NCBI GenBank assembly: GCA_947454395.1
Contig: CANGLG010000003.1
Span: 1 to 35,753 of the forward strand
Direction: 5' to 3'
DNA: 35,753 nt
From: Flavobacteriales bacterium
GTDB lineage: Bacteria; Bacteroidota; Bacteroidia; Flavobacteriales_D; Crocinitomicaceae
Each line of letters opens with the position of its first letter. The stretch's first letter is position 1. A program made the position numbers and the translations under genes. Below, one piece after another: positions 17,038 through 26,007 of this stretch. The notes under the pieces are model-generated. The model was not told where the DNA came from, ran no database searches, and worked only from the letters and a program-made list of their open reading frames with translations.

Positions 17038-17937
17038 TTGATGAAAAAACAGACCAATATTCTATTTTACATCCTAAGTGTCTATGTCATATTACAATTT
17101 TTGTGGTGGGGTTTTCACTTAATTCAACTAAGCCAAGAAAGTAATTTAGACGATAAAATAGTTTATAGAAAAATCTTAATGATTGTTGGTGAAGGTTCTG
17201 TTTTTCTATTAATTCTTGTTTTCGGATTATTCAAAATAAGATCCACGATTCGCAAAGAATTAACCTTTTCTCAAAGACAATCAAATTTTTTACTTTCTGT
17301 TACACATGAACTCAAAACTCCCATTGCCTCTACCAAATTGTATCTTCAAACATTAATAAAAAGGGATCTAACCCCTGAAAAGAAAACAGATTTACTCACT
17401 AAAGCACTCGAGGAAAACGAACGGTTGGAATTACTTATAGATAATATCCTAAATGCTTCTCGGTTAGACAACAAAGCGCTTTCACCTGTAATTACAGAAA
17501 TTGAATTCAAATCAACCGTCAAGCAAATCATTGAACGATTCAACAAACGTTTCCAGGAGATAGTAATTGAAATGGACATAGAAAATGAACCGGTTCTACA
17601 AGGAGACAAATTCATGATTGAAACAATCGTAACGAATTTGATTGAAAACGCAATTAAATATGCAGGAAAGAATGCAGGAATTAAGGTTTTTTGCAGACAA
17701 TCTGGAAATTCAATGTCTTTTGGAGTTTGTGATTTAGGGCCTGGAATTCCTCCCGAACAAAAGGGAACAATCTTCAATAAATTTTATCGCGCAGGGAATG
17801 AAGATACCAGGCAAACAAAAGGAAGTGGACTAGGTTTATACATTGTTTCTGAGTTTGTTAATCTGCATCACGGAACAATTGTATGTAAAAATAATTTGCC
17901 CCAAGGCAGTATTTTTGAAGTAACTTTACCATTATGA
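17038..17937 (+). CDS. Sensor histidine kinase
   Basis: HisKA SVTHELKTPIASTKLYLQTL; HATPase N-box LIENAIKYAG, DLGPGIP, GSGLGLYIV. Confidence 0.95.
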   Translation: MMKKQTNILFYILSVYVILQFLWWGFHLIQLSQESNLDDKIVYRKILMIVGEGSVFLLILVFGLFKIRSTIRKELTFSQRQSNFLLSVTHELKTPIASTKLYLQTLIKRDLTPEKKTDLLTKALEENERLELLIDNILNASRLDNKALSPVITEIEFKSTVKQIIERFNKRFQEIVIEMDIENEPVLQGDKFMIETIVTNLIENAIKYAGKNAGIKVFCRQSGNSMSFGVCDLGPGIPPEQKGTIFNKFYRAGNEDTRQTKGSGLGLYIVSEFVNLHHGTIVCKNNLPQGSIFEVTLPL

Positions 17938-19448
17938 GCAAACAAGTTGGACTTATTATTTTAGATGGTTGGGGGATAGGAAATGGTTCTAAATCAGATG
18001 CCATCTCAAATGCGAATACTCCGTTTATGGATTCCCTTTTGAATAATTACCCGAATGCGACTTTAAAAACAAGCGGTGAAGATGTTGGTCTTCCTGATGG
18101 TCAAATGGGAAATTCAGAAGTTGGTCATTTGAATATTGGGGCCGGAAGAATTGTTTATCAGGAACTTACACGTATTAATAAAGCAATTCGAGACGGAGAA
18201 TTTCAAATAAATAAGGTTTTAACTTCTGCCTTTGCAGATGCAAAAAAACGTAATTGTAAAGTTCATTTCATAGGACTTGTTTCCAAGGGAGGTGTTCATA
18301 GTTCACAAGAACATTTGTATGCGCTTTGTGATATGGCAAAATCTCATGGATTGGATAAGGTATTTATTCATGCGTTTACCGATGGCCGTGATTGCGATCC
18401 AAAAAGTGGATTGGGTTTTCTTCAAGAATTGAATAATCATTTAAAAAATTCTGCTGGCAAGGTTGCATCTATTGTGGGTCGTTACTACGCGATGGATCGT
18501 GATAATCGGTGGGAACGTGTCAAAAAAGCGTACGACTTGCTGACAAAAGGTGTTGGTTCGCAATTTAATTCACCCGCTGAAGCAATTGAATTTTCCTATC
18601 AAAATGGAATTACAGATGAATTCATTGAGCCAAGTATCATCAATTCTGAAGGAATTATTGAAAATGGAGATGTGGTAATTTGCTTTAATTTTCGAACAGA
18701 TCGTCCGAGAGAAATTACGATTGCTTTAACTCAAAAAGCTTTTCCTGAATGGGAAATGGAGCCTTTGGATTTGCATTATTGCTCGATGACCAATTACGAC
18801 GCGACTTTCAAAAATATAAATGTGGTCTATGAAAAAGATAATTTGTTCAATACACTTGGAGAGGTTGTTTCAAATGCTGGCAAAAAGCAAGTTCGCATTG
18901 CTGAAACAGAGAAATATCCGCATGTAACCTTCTTTTTTAGTGGAGGTCGAGAAGCCGTTTTCCCAAATGAAGATCGAATTTTGGTTAATTCACCTAAGGT
19001 TGCGACTTACGATTTACAGCCGGAAATGAGTGCCTTTGAAGTTCGTGATCGCATAGTTGATTTTATGGGTAATCAAAAGCCTGATTTCATTTGTTTGAAC
19101 TTCGCGAATCCAGACATGGTTGGACATACTGGAGTTTATGAAGCGATTGTAAAGGCTGTCGAGACTGTTGATGCGTGTTTAAATGATGTTGTGAGCAAAG
19201 GACAAGAACTTGGGTATGAGTTCTTAGTCATCGCAGACCATGGAAATGCAGATTATGCATTAAATGACGATGGAAGTCCCAATACGGCTCATAGTTTGAA
19301 TCCGGTTCCGATGGTTTTGGTGACGAATGACAAAAACGTAACACTTCAACCTGGAATTCTTGCCGATGTGGCTCCGACGATTTTAAATCGAATGGGAATT
19401 TCTGCTCCGAAAGAAATGACTGGTAAAAACCTTGCCGAAATCCTTTAA
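17934..19448 (+). CDS. gpmI: 2,3-bisphosphoglycerate-independent phosphoglycerate mutase
   Basis: LIILDGWGIGNGSKSDAISNANTPFMDSLL, DGQMGNSEVGHLNIGAGRIVYQEL, HAFTDGRDCDPKSG, IADHGNADYA. Confidence 0.98.
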   Translation: MSKQVGLIILDGWGIGNGSKSDAISNANTPFMDSLLNNYPNATLKTSGEDVGLPDGQMGNSEVGHLNIGAGRIVYQELTRINKAIRDGEFQINKVLTSAFADAKKRNCKVHFIGLVSKGGVHSSQEHLYALCDMAKSHGLDKVFIHAFTDGRDCDPKSGLGFLQELNNHLKNSAGKVASIVGRYYAMDRDNRWERVKKAYDLLTKGVGSQFNSPAEAIEFSYQNGITDEFIEPSIINSEGIIENGDVVICFNFRTDRPREITIALTQKAFPEWEMEPLDLHYCSMTNYDATFKNINVVYEKDNLFNTLGEVVSNAGKKQVRIAETEKYPHVTFFFSGGREAVFPNEDRILVNSPKVATYDLQPEMSAFEVRDRIVDFMGNQKPDFICLNFANPDMVGHTGVYEAIVKAVETVDACLNDVVSKGQELGYEFLVIADHGNADYALNDDGSPNTAHSLNPVPMVLVTNDKNVTLQPGILADVAPTILNRMGISAPKEMTGKNLAEIL

Positions 19449-20695
19449 TGGTGAGTCACGAAAAGCACGATCCCTTTGCCGTATTGAAAATCAAAGACTA
19501 TCAGTTCTTTTTGACTTTTCGATTTTTTCTTACGATGGCCATCCAAATGCAAAGTGTAATTGTGGGTTGGCAAGTTTATTCGATTAGTGGAAGTGTATTG
19601 GATCTTGGATTAATTGGTTTAGCCGAAGCGATTCCTTTCATTTTGATTTCTATCTTTTCAGGGCATATTGCGGATACATTTAACCGAAAGAAAATCATTG
19701 TTCTTTTCACCTTGATTTTTATTTTGGCAAGTACTGCCTTGTTGTACCTATCCATTGAGAATAGTGGTTTATTGAAAACGTATGGGACTTTGCCAATTTT
19801 CATTTTAGTTGGAATGATCGGCATTATTCGCGGATTTATGTCAGCAGCGCTTTCTCCATTTCTTTCTCAACTTTTACCTCGGAAATTATATGGAAATGGC
19901 GCGACTTGGAACAGTACGATTTGGCATTTGGCATCGATTATTGGGCCCTCAATTTCCGGTTTTTTAGTGGCAATTGATTATATGACGGCATATGGTGTGG
20001 CGTTGGTATTCATTTTTATTGCCTTGTTTTCATTGATATTCATTCCGAGGAAGGAAACACCAACGAAAGACGAAGGCGAAAGCATTTGGGAAAGTATCAG
20101 CGTGGGCGTAAAGTTTGTAATGAAAAACCAACTCGTTCTTGGCGCGCTGTCCTTGGATTTATTTGCGGTTTTGTTTGGTGGAGCGGTTGCCCTACTTCCT
20201 GATTTTGCCAAGAATGTGTTAAACGCTGGACCCGTTGAATTGGGATATTTACGTGCAGCTCCTGCATTTGGTGCAGCGATTATGGCTTTAATTATCGCAT
20301 ACAGACCACCCGTTGGAAATGCCGGGAAAATTTTGTTGTATTCCGTTGCGGGGTTTGGAATTTCTACGATTCTATTTGGTTTCTCAACGAATTTCTGGTT
20401 GGCTTTGTTTTTCTTATTCTTGACGGGCGCTTTCGACAATGTGAGTGTGGTAATTCGTCATTCCATTTTGCAACTAGCCACACCGGATCACATGCGAGGA
20501 AGGGTTTCAGCCGTTAACGGAATTTTCATCGGTTCTTCGAATGAAATAGGCGCTTTTGAATCGGGTCTGACTGCCAAATGGTGGGGAACAAAAGCAGCAA
20601 TTGTTGTGGGTGGTTCGTTAACAATGTTAGTGGTGGCAATTACAGGAAAAATCTCACCTAAGTTGAGGAAGCTGAACTTAAAGGATTTGGAGTGA
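19448..20695 (+). CDS. MFS transporter (EntS/enterobactin-exporter-like)
   Basis: 12-TM pattern; FRFFLTMAIQMQSVIVGWQVYSISGSVLDLGLIGLAEAIPFILISIFSGHIADTFNRKK. Confidence 0.92.
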   Translation: MVSHEKHDPFAVLKIKDYQFFLTFRFFLTMAIQMQSVIVGWQVYSISGSVLDLGLIGLAEAIPFILISIFSGHIADTFNRKKIIVLFTLIFILASTALLYLSIENSGLLKTYGTLPIFILVGMIGIIRGFMSAALSPFLSQLLPRKLYGNGATWNSTIWHLASIIGPSISGFLVAIDYMTAYGVALVFIFIALFSLIFIPRKETPTKDEGESIWESISVGVKFVMKNQLVLGALSLDLFAVLFGGAVALLPDFAKNVLNAGPVELGYLRAAPAFGAAIMALIIAYRPPVGNAGKILLYSVAGFGISTILFGFSTNFWLALFFLFLTGAFDNVSVVIRHSILQLATPDHMRGRVSAVNGIFIGSSNEIGAFESGLTAKWWGTKAAIVVGGSLTMLVVAITGKISPKLRKLNLKDLE

Positions 20696-20710
20696 TTGAA
20701 TTGGAGTTAA
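20653..20710. repeat. Left copy of MFS 3'-end direct repeat
   Basis: tcacctaagttgaggaagctgaacttaaaggatttggagtgattgaattggagttaa; encodes ..LRKLNLKDLE*. Confidence 0.8.
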
Positions 20711-20994
20711 AGCAGTTGATTAAGATCTTGTCTTCCAATTATTGTCATAATCTCGACTTCTCCATTTGTTGTTTTGAAAAAAATACTATCTACACCACAG
20801 GCGCATCTTCTGTAACCTGATTTAATAAAATCAACAGCTTCAAATGCTTCTGGGTTTTTCGCAATTATTTCGAAATAATCAAAGAAAGACTCAACGTATT
20901 TATCAGCTTGATTAATACCAAATCGATGCACTCCATAATGATGAATCCGAATTAAATCCTCTTTTGCAACATTACTTAACTTATATTTAGCCAT
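20707..20994 (-). CDS. parE: ParE/RelE-type toxin
   Basis: MAKYKLSNVAKEDLIRIHHYGVHRFGINQADKYVESFFDYFEIIAKNPEAF...GYRRCACGVDSIFFK..EVEIMTIIGRQD. Confidence 0.92.
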   Translation of the reverse strand: MAKYKLSNVAKEDLIRIHHYGVHRFGINQADKYVESFFDYFEIIAKNPEAFEAVDFIKSGYRRCACGVDSIFFKTTNGEVEIMTIIGRQDLNQLL

Positions 20995-21226
20995 TCAGCA
21001 ATTTCTTAGATTGCTTTAAAATTTCAGATTTTGAATCGGTGGTAAATCCAGATTTTTCCGCTCGATCAAGCTTTAATCGTATTAAATCAATTTGCTTTTG
21101 CTGATTCCTTGCTTGACGAATTAAATCATTGACTAATTCACTCTTACTAGAATATTCTTTATTCGCAATTTGATTTTTAAGCCATTCATCATTTGGCTCA
21201 GTAAAGGAAATGCTTTGTCGTCTCAT
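20987..21226 (-). CDS. parD: ParD-type (ribbon-helix-helix) antitoxin
   Basis: RRQSISFTEPNDEWLKNQIANKEYSSKSELVNDLIRQARNQQ; overlaps parE. Confidence 0.92.
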   Translation of the reverse strand: MRRQSISFTEPNDEWLKNQIANKEYSSKSELVNDLIRQARNQQKQIDLIRLKLDRAEKSGFTTDSKSEILKQSKKLLNG

Positions 21227-21239
21227 AATTTCTTTGTAG

Positions 21240-21257
21240 TGGTGTAAATATACACCA
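21240..21257. promoter_or_regulatory. Likely ParD operator palindrome
   Basis: TGGTGTA-AATA-TACACCA perfect 7-bp arms 14 bp upstream of parD start. Confidence 0.65.
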
Positions 21258-21282
21258 AAAACGCATCACAAAATAATATTAT

Positions 21283-21342
21283 TACAACTTAGTTGAGGAA
21301 ATTGAATCTAAGAGATTTGGAGTGAGGGTGATTTGGATTTAA
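21283..21342. repeat. Right (divergent) copy of MFS 3'-end direct repeat
   Basis: acaacttagttgaggaaattgaatctaagagatttggagtgagggtgatttggatttaa; encodes LRKLNLRDLE*. Confidence 0.8.
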
Positions 21343-21346
21343 CTCC

Positions 21347-22309
21347 TTAAGGTTTTTTTATAATTCTGTATGTCGTGTTTGATTTATCCCCCCATTTCTC
21401 AAAAATACCCTGGTCAACTCCATGTTTCAGATCACGGCTTGCTGTTGCTGAAGAAATTTCCTTAAAAACACGCATGTAATCTTTTCGATTGAATTCTGAA
21501 TCAATGGTTTCTGAGAAATAAGTTAGCCGATCCTCCATCGTCATGACGCGACTTTTTAAATCAAGCAAATTAGAAAGAGAATCATTAATGACATGAAGCA
21601 TATACTCGATGAAAGGTGTTGAACTTCCTGATTTGTCACTATTAGAAAGCGCGTGATAATAGTCTTTTTGGGTTTTATGAATACTATTTTCAAAAGGGAT
21701 AAATTCAAAAACTGAATTTTCCTTCATTAAAATCAATGTTTGCCAAAATCGGCCCATTCTCCCGTTACCATCAATGAAAGGATGAATAAATTCCATTTCA
21801 TAGTGAAAAACACAGCTTTTAATTAAAGTTAATTCATTTGATTTTTTCAAGTAGTTAAATAAATCATTCATTAGAAAAGGAACATTATCAGCCGGTGGAG
21901 CTAAATGAGCTATCCGATTACCAGCCACGATGCCAACACCTGTTTTACGGTATTTTCCATTCGTTGAGATTAAACCTTTCATAAGAATTTCATGCGCTTT
22001 GAGGAATGATTTAGAAGAAGTTGGATCGAATAATTTCAATTGATCATAAACCGCAATTGCATTTAATACTTCAATGACATCTTTCTCTGGACCAATTACT
22101 CTCTTTTTCTCAATTAGCGCAGTGATTTGCTCTTCAGTGAGGGTATTTCCCTCAATGCTTAATGACGAATGGATTGTTTTTATTCGGTTTTCCTTCCTGA
22201 GTTTGGGAGAAGGTTTGTCCAAAAATTTAGCGTTAATATGACCAATTTTTTCAGATATTTCAGCAATTAGTTTTAAAATCTCAGAAGTTATCTGATAAGG
22301 AGGATTCAT
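21347..22309 (-). CDS. Fic family protein with C-terminal DNA-binding-like domain
   Basis: Fic motif HPFIDGNGRMGR; inhibitory-motif-like SSLSIEGNTL near the N terminus; C-terminal RKDYMRVFKEISSATASRDLKHGVDQGIF winged-helix-like. Confidence 0.95.
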   Translation of the reverse strand: MNPPYQITSEILKLIAEISEKIGHINAKFLDKPSPKLRKENRIKTIHSSLSIEGNTLTEEQITALIEKKRVIGPEKDVIEVLNAIAVYDQLKLFDPTSSKSFLKAHEILMKGLISTNGKYRKTGVGIVAGNRIAHLAPPADNVPFLMNDLFNYLKKSNELTLIKSCVFHYEMEFIHPFIDGNGRMGRFWQTLILMKENSVFEFIPFENSIHKTQKDYYHALSNSDKSGSSTPFIEYMLHVINDSLSNLLDLKSRVMTMEDRLTYFSETIDSEFNRKDYMRVFKEISSATASRDLKHGVDQGIFEKWGDKSNTTYRIIKKP

Positions 22310-22313
22310 ATAA

Positions 22314-22337
22314 TGATACTATCATTTGATACTATCA
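22314..22337. promoter_or_regulatory. Tandem palindromic operator upstream of fic
   Basis: TGATACTATCA at 22314-22324 and again at 22327-22337; each is TGATA-C-TATCA. Confidence 0.65.
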
Positions 22338-22355
22338 AATATACTTAAATTTAGT

Positions 22356-22721
22356 TTACATCTCTCTTAAAATTTTATCCATCTTTTTGCCTTTGGCCAA
22401 TTCATCTACTAATTTGTCAAGATACCTAACTTGTTTCGTTAACGGATTTTCAATTTCTTCGATCCGATAACCACAGATTACGCCTTTAATCAAGTTGGCA
22501 TTTGGGTTCAATTTTGCTTTTTCAAAGAATGTTTCGAACGTCGCTTTCTCGGTAATTAATTCTTGAATTTTTAGGTTGTCAAAACCTGTTAGCCATTCGA
22601 TGACTTGATTCAATTCTTCAATTGTTCTTCCTTTTTTCTCAATTTTAGCAATGTAAAGCGGATAAACCAAGGCCAAGGTCATTTTCGCCATTCGTTCGTT
22701 ATGTTCAGGTGTTGGTTGCAT
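22356..22721 (-). CDS. DUF2200 domain-containing protein
   Basis: ERMAKMTLALVYPLYIAKIEKKGRTIEELNQVIEWLTGFD. Confidence 0.88.
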   Translation of the reverse strand: MQPTPEHNERMAKMTLALVYPLYIAKIEKKGRTIEELNQVIEWLTGFDNLKIQELITEKATFETFFEKAKLNPNANLIKGVICGYRIEEIENPLTKQVRYLDKLVDELAKGKKMDKILREM

Positions 22722-22722
22722 C

Positions 22723-23115
22723 TTATTTTAGTCGTTCTAATTTCCCTTTTCTCTTGATAATATTTTTATAATCCCATTGTATTTCTCTTGACTTCTTAAG
22801 CCAGCGAATTAAGTCCTCCGTATTTACTTCTGAAAAGTGATTATAAAAGATAGAAGCGTCTTTAAATTTTCCTTCTCTTACAATTAACGATTCTTCATCA
22901 AAATCTGCTCCGCTCCAAAACATCAGTCTGATTCCCTTTTTCTGTTTACTGTATCCAACCACCGGATTTCCGTCTAAAAACCAAACTGGATGGGCGTGCC
23001 AAATTTTACTTTCTGCTTCTTTCAATTCGTTGTTAATTGTGAAAGCGAGTAAGTCGCAAACTTCTTGGTCTGTTTCTGTATGTTGGACGTTATATGACTT
23101 TATTTCTTCGTTCAT
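22723..23115 (-). CDS. DUF1801 domain-containing protein
   Basis: ESKIWHAHPVWFLDGNPVVGYSKQKKGIRLMFWSGADFDEESL. Confidence 0.85.
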   Translation of the reverse strand: MNEEIKSYNVQHTETDQEVCDLLAFTINNELKEAESKIWHAHPVWFLDGNPVVGYSKQKKGIRLMFWSGADFDEESLIVREGKFKDASIFYNHFSEVNTEDLIRWLKKSREIQWDYKNIIKRKGKLERLK

Positions 23116-23921
23116 TGTTTTTCCTTTGCTGTCGCTTTAATAGAATAGACCATTGGAATTTTGTTGTCCAGATGTTCTATTCTGTATTTATTTGGCTCAA
23201 ATTCTACTGTCTTGTTAAAACAATTATAAGGCGAATAGTCGAACTCGTCAAACGATTTTATTTCAAGTCCGTTTTTAATCAGACTGTTTAATACTTCGCT
23301 GATACCGTGGTTCCAAGATACGTCGTAAATGGTTAAATCAGCTGTTTTGTCGGCATATGTCCCGCTATTCGTTTCTATAATTGCTCCTGTATTAAAATAT
23401 CTGTAACCGATTTTTTCGAAGTTGCCATCAAACATCCAAACAACCGGATGAAATTCCACAAACACAAATTGTCCGTTTGGCTTTAAAAACTTGTAAATAA
23501 TTTTTGCCCACTGATCCAAGTCGGGCAACCAACCAATAGTCCCGTAACTTGTGAAAACGATGTCGAATTTTTCGTCCAACTGATTTGGTAGGTCATAAAT
23601 ATCGCAACAGATGAACTTGGCATTCGAGCCAGTTTCTTTTGCAATTTGTTGAGCGTTTTCAATCGCTTTATCTGATAAGTCAATACCAGTAACATTCGCA
23701 CCCAGTCTGCTCAACGAAATGGTGTCTTGTCCGAAATGACACTGCAAGTGCAAAATAGTTTTTCCTTTAATATCGCCAAGCAAGTTTAATTCAATATCAT
23801 TGAGTGAACTTTTTCCTTTTAGAAAATTGTCAAGGTCGTAAAATTCGGACTTTAAATGTGCTTCAACTCTCTTGTTCCAAGCTTGACGGTTTATTTCGAG
23901 GTAATTGTTTTCGGGGGTCAT
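23112..23921 (-). CDS. Class I SAM-dependent methyltransferase
   Basis: LLGDIKGKTILHLQCHFGQDTISLSRLGANVTGIDLSDKAIENAQQIA. Confidence 0.95.
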   Translation of the reverse strand: MTPENNYLEINRQAWNKRVEAHLKSEFYDLDNFLKGKSSLNDIELNLLGDIKGKTILHLQCHFGQDTISLSRLGANVTGIDLSDKAIENAQQIAKETGSNAKFICCDIYDLPNQLDEKFDIVFTSYGTIGWLPDLDQWAKIIYKFLKPNGQFVFVEFHPVVWMFDGNFEKIGYRYFNTGAIIETNSGTYADKTADLTIYDVSWNHGISEVLNSLIKNGLEIKSFDEFDYSPYNCFNKTVEFEPNKYRIEHLDNKIPMVYSIKATAKEKQ

Positions 23922-23941
23922 TTTATGTTGGTGGGATTTAA

Positions 23942-24021
23942 GATTAACGGTTCTGCTGTAGGCAATTTGGCCCTTTCTTTCGAGTGTAACCGGGCGCCAT
24001 TTTGCTTACAGCATGTTATAG
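23942..24021 (-). repeat. attC-like imperfect palindrome (site A)
   Basis: TGCTGTAGGCAATTTGGCCC (23954-23973) pairs with GGGCGCCATTTTGCTTACAGCA (23992-24013); outer boxes GATTAAC and GTTATAG. Confidence 0.5.
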
Positions 24022-24522
24022 TTTTTCTTTATTTATTGGCTCTCCTTGCTGGTTACTTTCTGCGTCCGCAATTCTAGCCATCTTTTCTGTAATTGTCATT
24101 CCATCTTGTCCTTTCACATCCAATAATAATTCAATTCCCTCACTCGTTTTCTTTAATTTGAATTGATATTCGTGTGGCTCTGGTAATCCATCGGTGAAAT
24201 TATTCGGGATAAAGTGTCGAACTTTGATATAATATTCTTTTCCATAAGTAATTAGAAAGTCATTTTCACCACATATCGTTTCAAATCCAGTTGATTTACC
24301 ACTTTCAAACACGATTTGTTTTAAACCTTTTTCAACTAATGGTTTATCATTTGTGTTGTTTCCTGAATAAAATCCATATTGTATTCTAACTAATTCGACG
24401 TCCATTCCTTTAGAGACTTCCACAGTGATTTTATTGTTCGCTTTTTGGTTAAACGAATAAATTCCGACACCACATATCAACAATATGGCAATTACAAATA
24501 TGGTTTTTGCTCTGTTCATCAT
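24016..24522 (-). CDS. Hypothetical membrane-anchored/secreted protein
   Basis: 168-aa ORF, N-terminal TM AKTIFVIAILLICGVGIYSF. Confidence 0.7.
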   Translation of the reverse strand: MMNRAKTIFVIAILLICGVGIYSFNQKANNKITVEVSKGMDVELVRIQYGFYSGNNTNDKPLVEKGLKQIVFESGKSTGFETICGENDFLITYGKEYYIKVRHFIPNNFTDGLPEPHEYQFKLKKTSEGIELLLDVKGQDGMTITEKMARIADAESNQQGEPINKEKL

Positions 24523-24525
24523 TAA

Positions 24526-24664
24526 CTATAACGTTTTGCAGCTTGGCGATCGGCCCGACTCTTTAAAATAAATTATAGTTTCGAAGTTAAATTTATTTTC
24601 TTTCAAATTTTCCGTTCTTCCGAAGTAAAGATTGGAGGGTTGGTGCTTGACAGCTGTCATAAGC
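24526..24664 (-). repeat. attC-like degenerate spacer (site B)
   Basis: GTTATAG box before the 24522 start codon, TCTTTA/TAAAGA and AAAATAAATT/AATTTATTTT inverted repeats, TGACAGCTGTCA palindrome. Confidence 0.35.
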
Positions 24665-24667
24665 ATT

Positions 24668-25036
24668 TTAATATTGAGTTTCAACTGAATTATTTTTTAT
24701 TATCTCAGTTATGTAATAGCCTTCCTCGACATATCTTTCTTGCTCTTTCAATTTATTTCCTCGTTCAAATTCAACCTCAAATTTGTATGTTCCTTCACCT
24801 GAAGTATGCTTATATGTATAAATGTAACTATCCCCATTTTTTAATGAATTAATAGTCTGCCCGTTAATATATATTGATTTAATTGGCTGATCAGATTCAT
24901 TTTTAAATTTAACTCGTACGCTATTATTAGGAACACTAAAAAGAGGAATGTAAAAATATCCTATTTGTCTATTAATAACCAGAAAACCAGTAAAGGCTAT
25001 TATTAAAATCAATATTATTTTGGAAGTTGGCTTCAT
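24668..25036 (-). CDS. Hypothetical protein with N-terminal TM
   Basis: 122-aa ORF MKPTSKIILILIIAFTGFLVINRQIGYFYIPLFSVPNNSVRVKFKNESDQPIKSIYINGQ. Confidence 0.65.
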   Translation of the reverse strand: MKPTSKIILILIIAFTGFLVINRQIGYFYIPLFSVPNNSVRVKFKNESDQPIKSIYINGQTINSLKNGDSYIYTYKHTSGEGTYKFEVEFERGNKLKEQERYVEEGYYITEIIKNNSVETQY

Positions 25037-25087
25037 TGCTTATAACGTTCAGACGACTGGAGAAGGCAGCACTTTTATTTTCCAAAG

Positions 25088-25600
25088 CTAAAATAAGAAA
25101 AATATATTTTTAAATAAATTCCTAAGGAAAAGTAATAAACCTATCTGTATCAACGGATATAAATTCAGACTAAAAGCCACGCAGAGCCATAGCAAATAGG
25201 GCAGAAGAAGTAGAATTGAACTTGTGCGTTTGGACTTTTCAACGAGAAACAAAAAACTGAAAACCGTCACGAACAAAAGCGCTATTACAATGCAACCCAA
25301 ACCTAACAAATGCCAACGAAAGAAAATTGGGTTCCAACCAATGTTTAGAACGTAATGAGCAATTAAAAGAGCTATAAAACTTTTATTCCAACTGAAATTT
25401 TTGACCAGAAAAACTGTGAATAAAATCATGATGGTTGTCCAAGCTAAACCAAAGAAATAGCCTGGCGGCGTCCAAGGAGCTCGTTTTAATTCGATATACC
25501 AGGTGTTTGTTGCAGGTGAACCTCCCATTAAATAACTTCCGAGTGCTAAAGCTCCAAAATTAAGGACAAGGAAAACGATTATTTTTAGTAACTGCTTCAT
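25088..25600 (-). CDS. TspO/MBR family protein
   Basis: WYIELKRAPWTPPGYFFGLAWTTIMILFTVFL...YVLNIGWNPIFFRWH. Confidence 0.93.
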   Translation of the reverse strand: MKQLLKIIVFLVLNFGALALGSYLMGGSPATNTWYIELKRAPWTPPGYFFGLAWTTIMILFTVFLVKNFSWNKSFIALLIAHYVLNIGWNPIFFRWHLLGLGCIVIALLFVTVFSFLFLVEKSKRTSSILLLLPYLLWLCVAFSLNLYPLIQIGLLLFLRNLFKNIFFLF

Positions 25601-26007
25601 TTTAAGATAACACCGGGAACTCCGAGTTGTTCAATTAGTTTAAAGTTTGATTCTGTGATAATTCCTGCAGGAAAGATAAATTTCTTGTCATACAACACGT
25701 CGTTTACCCAAAAACTTACCCAATATTCGTTGGCGATTCCAAAAACTTCAGGCATAATGGGTTCAATGCGTGCGGCTTCATTCGGTAACATAACTTCAAT
25801 TCCGTGGCGTAAGGTAGAGGTCTTGATTTTTTCTCCGGTCATCAAATTTTCGCCATAGCCAGTGCTTGTGACAATGATTCCTTCCATGATGTCATCACGC
25901 AAATTAAAAAGATACACATAATGTTCCTTATCCTCTGCTTCCGGTTTTGTCTGAACAATTGCAATCGCAACATTTTCTACTTTCGGACCTTTTAATTCTT
26001 CCTTCAT
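25597..26007 (-). CDS. Hypothetical protein
   Basis: 136-aa ORF overlapping both neighbours by ATGA. Confidence 0.8.
   Translation of the reverse strand: MKEELKGPKVENVAIAIVQTKPEAEDKEHYVYLFNLRDDIMEGIIVTSTGYGENLMTGEKIKTSTLRHGIEVMLPNEAARIEPIMPEVFGIANEYWVSFWVNDVLYDKKFIFPAGIITESNFKLIEQLGVPGVILK

Noticed and set aside
17346-17777. 143-aa minus ORF inside histidine kinase
   Set aside because: Antisense shadow of conserved HisKA/HATPase coding sequence.
19978-20439. 153-aa minus ORF inside the MFS gene
   Set aside because: Antisense to a clear transporter gene; low-complexity composition.
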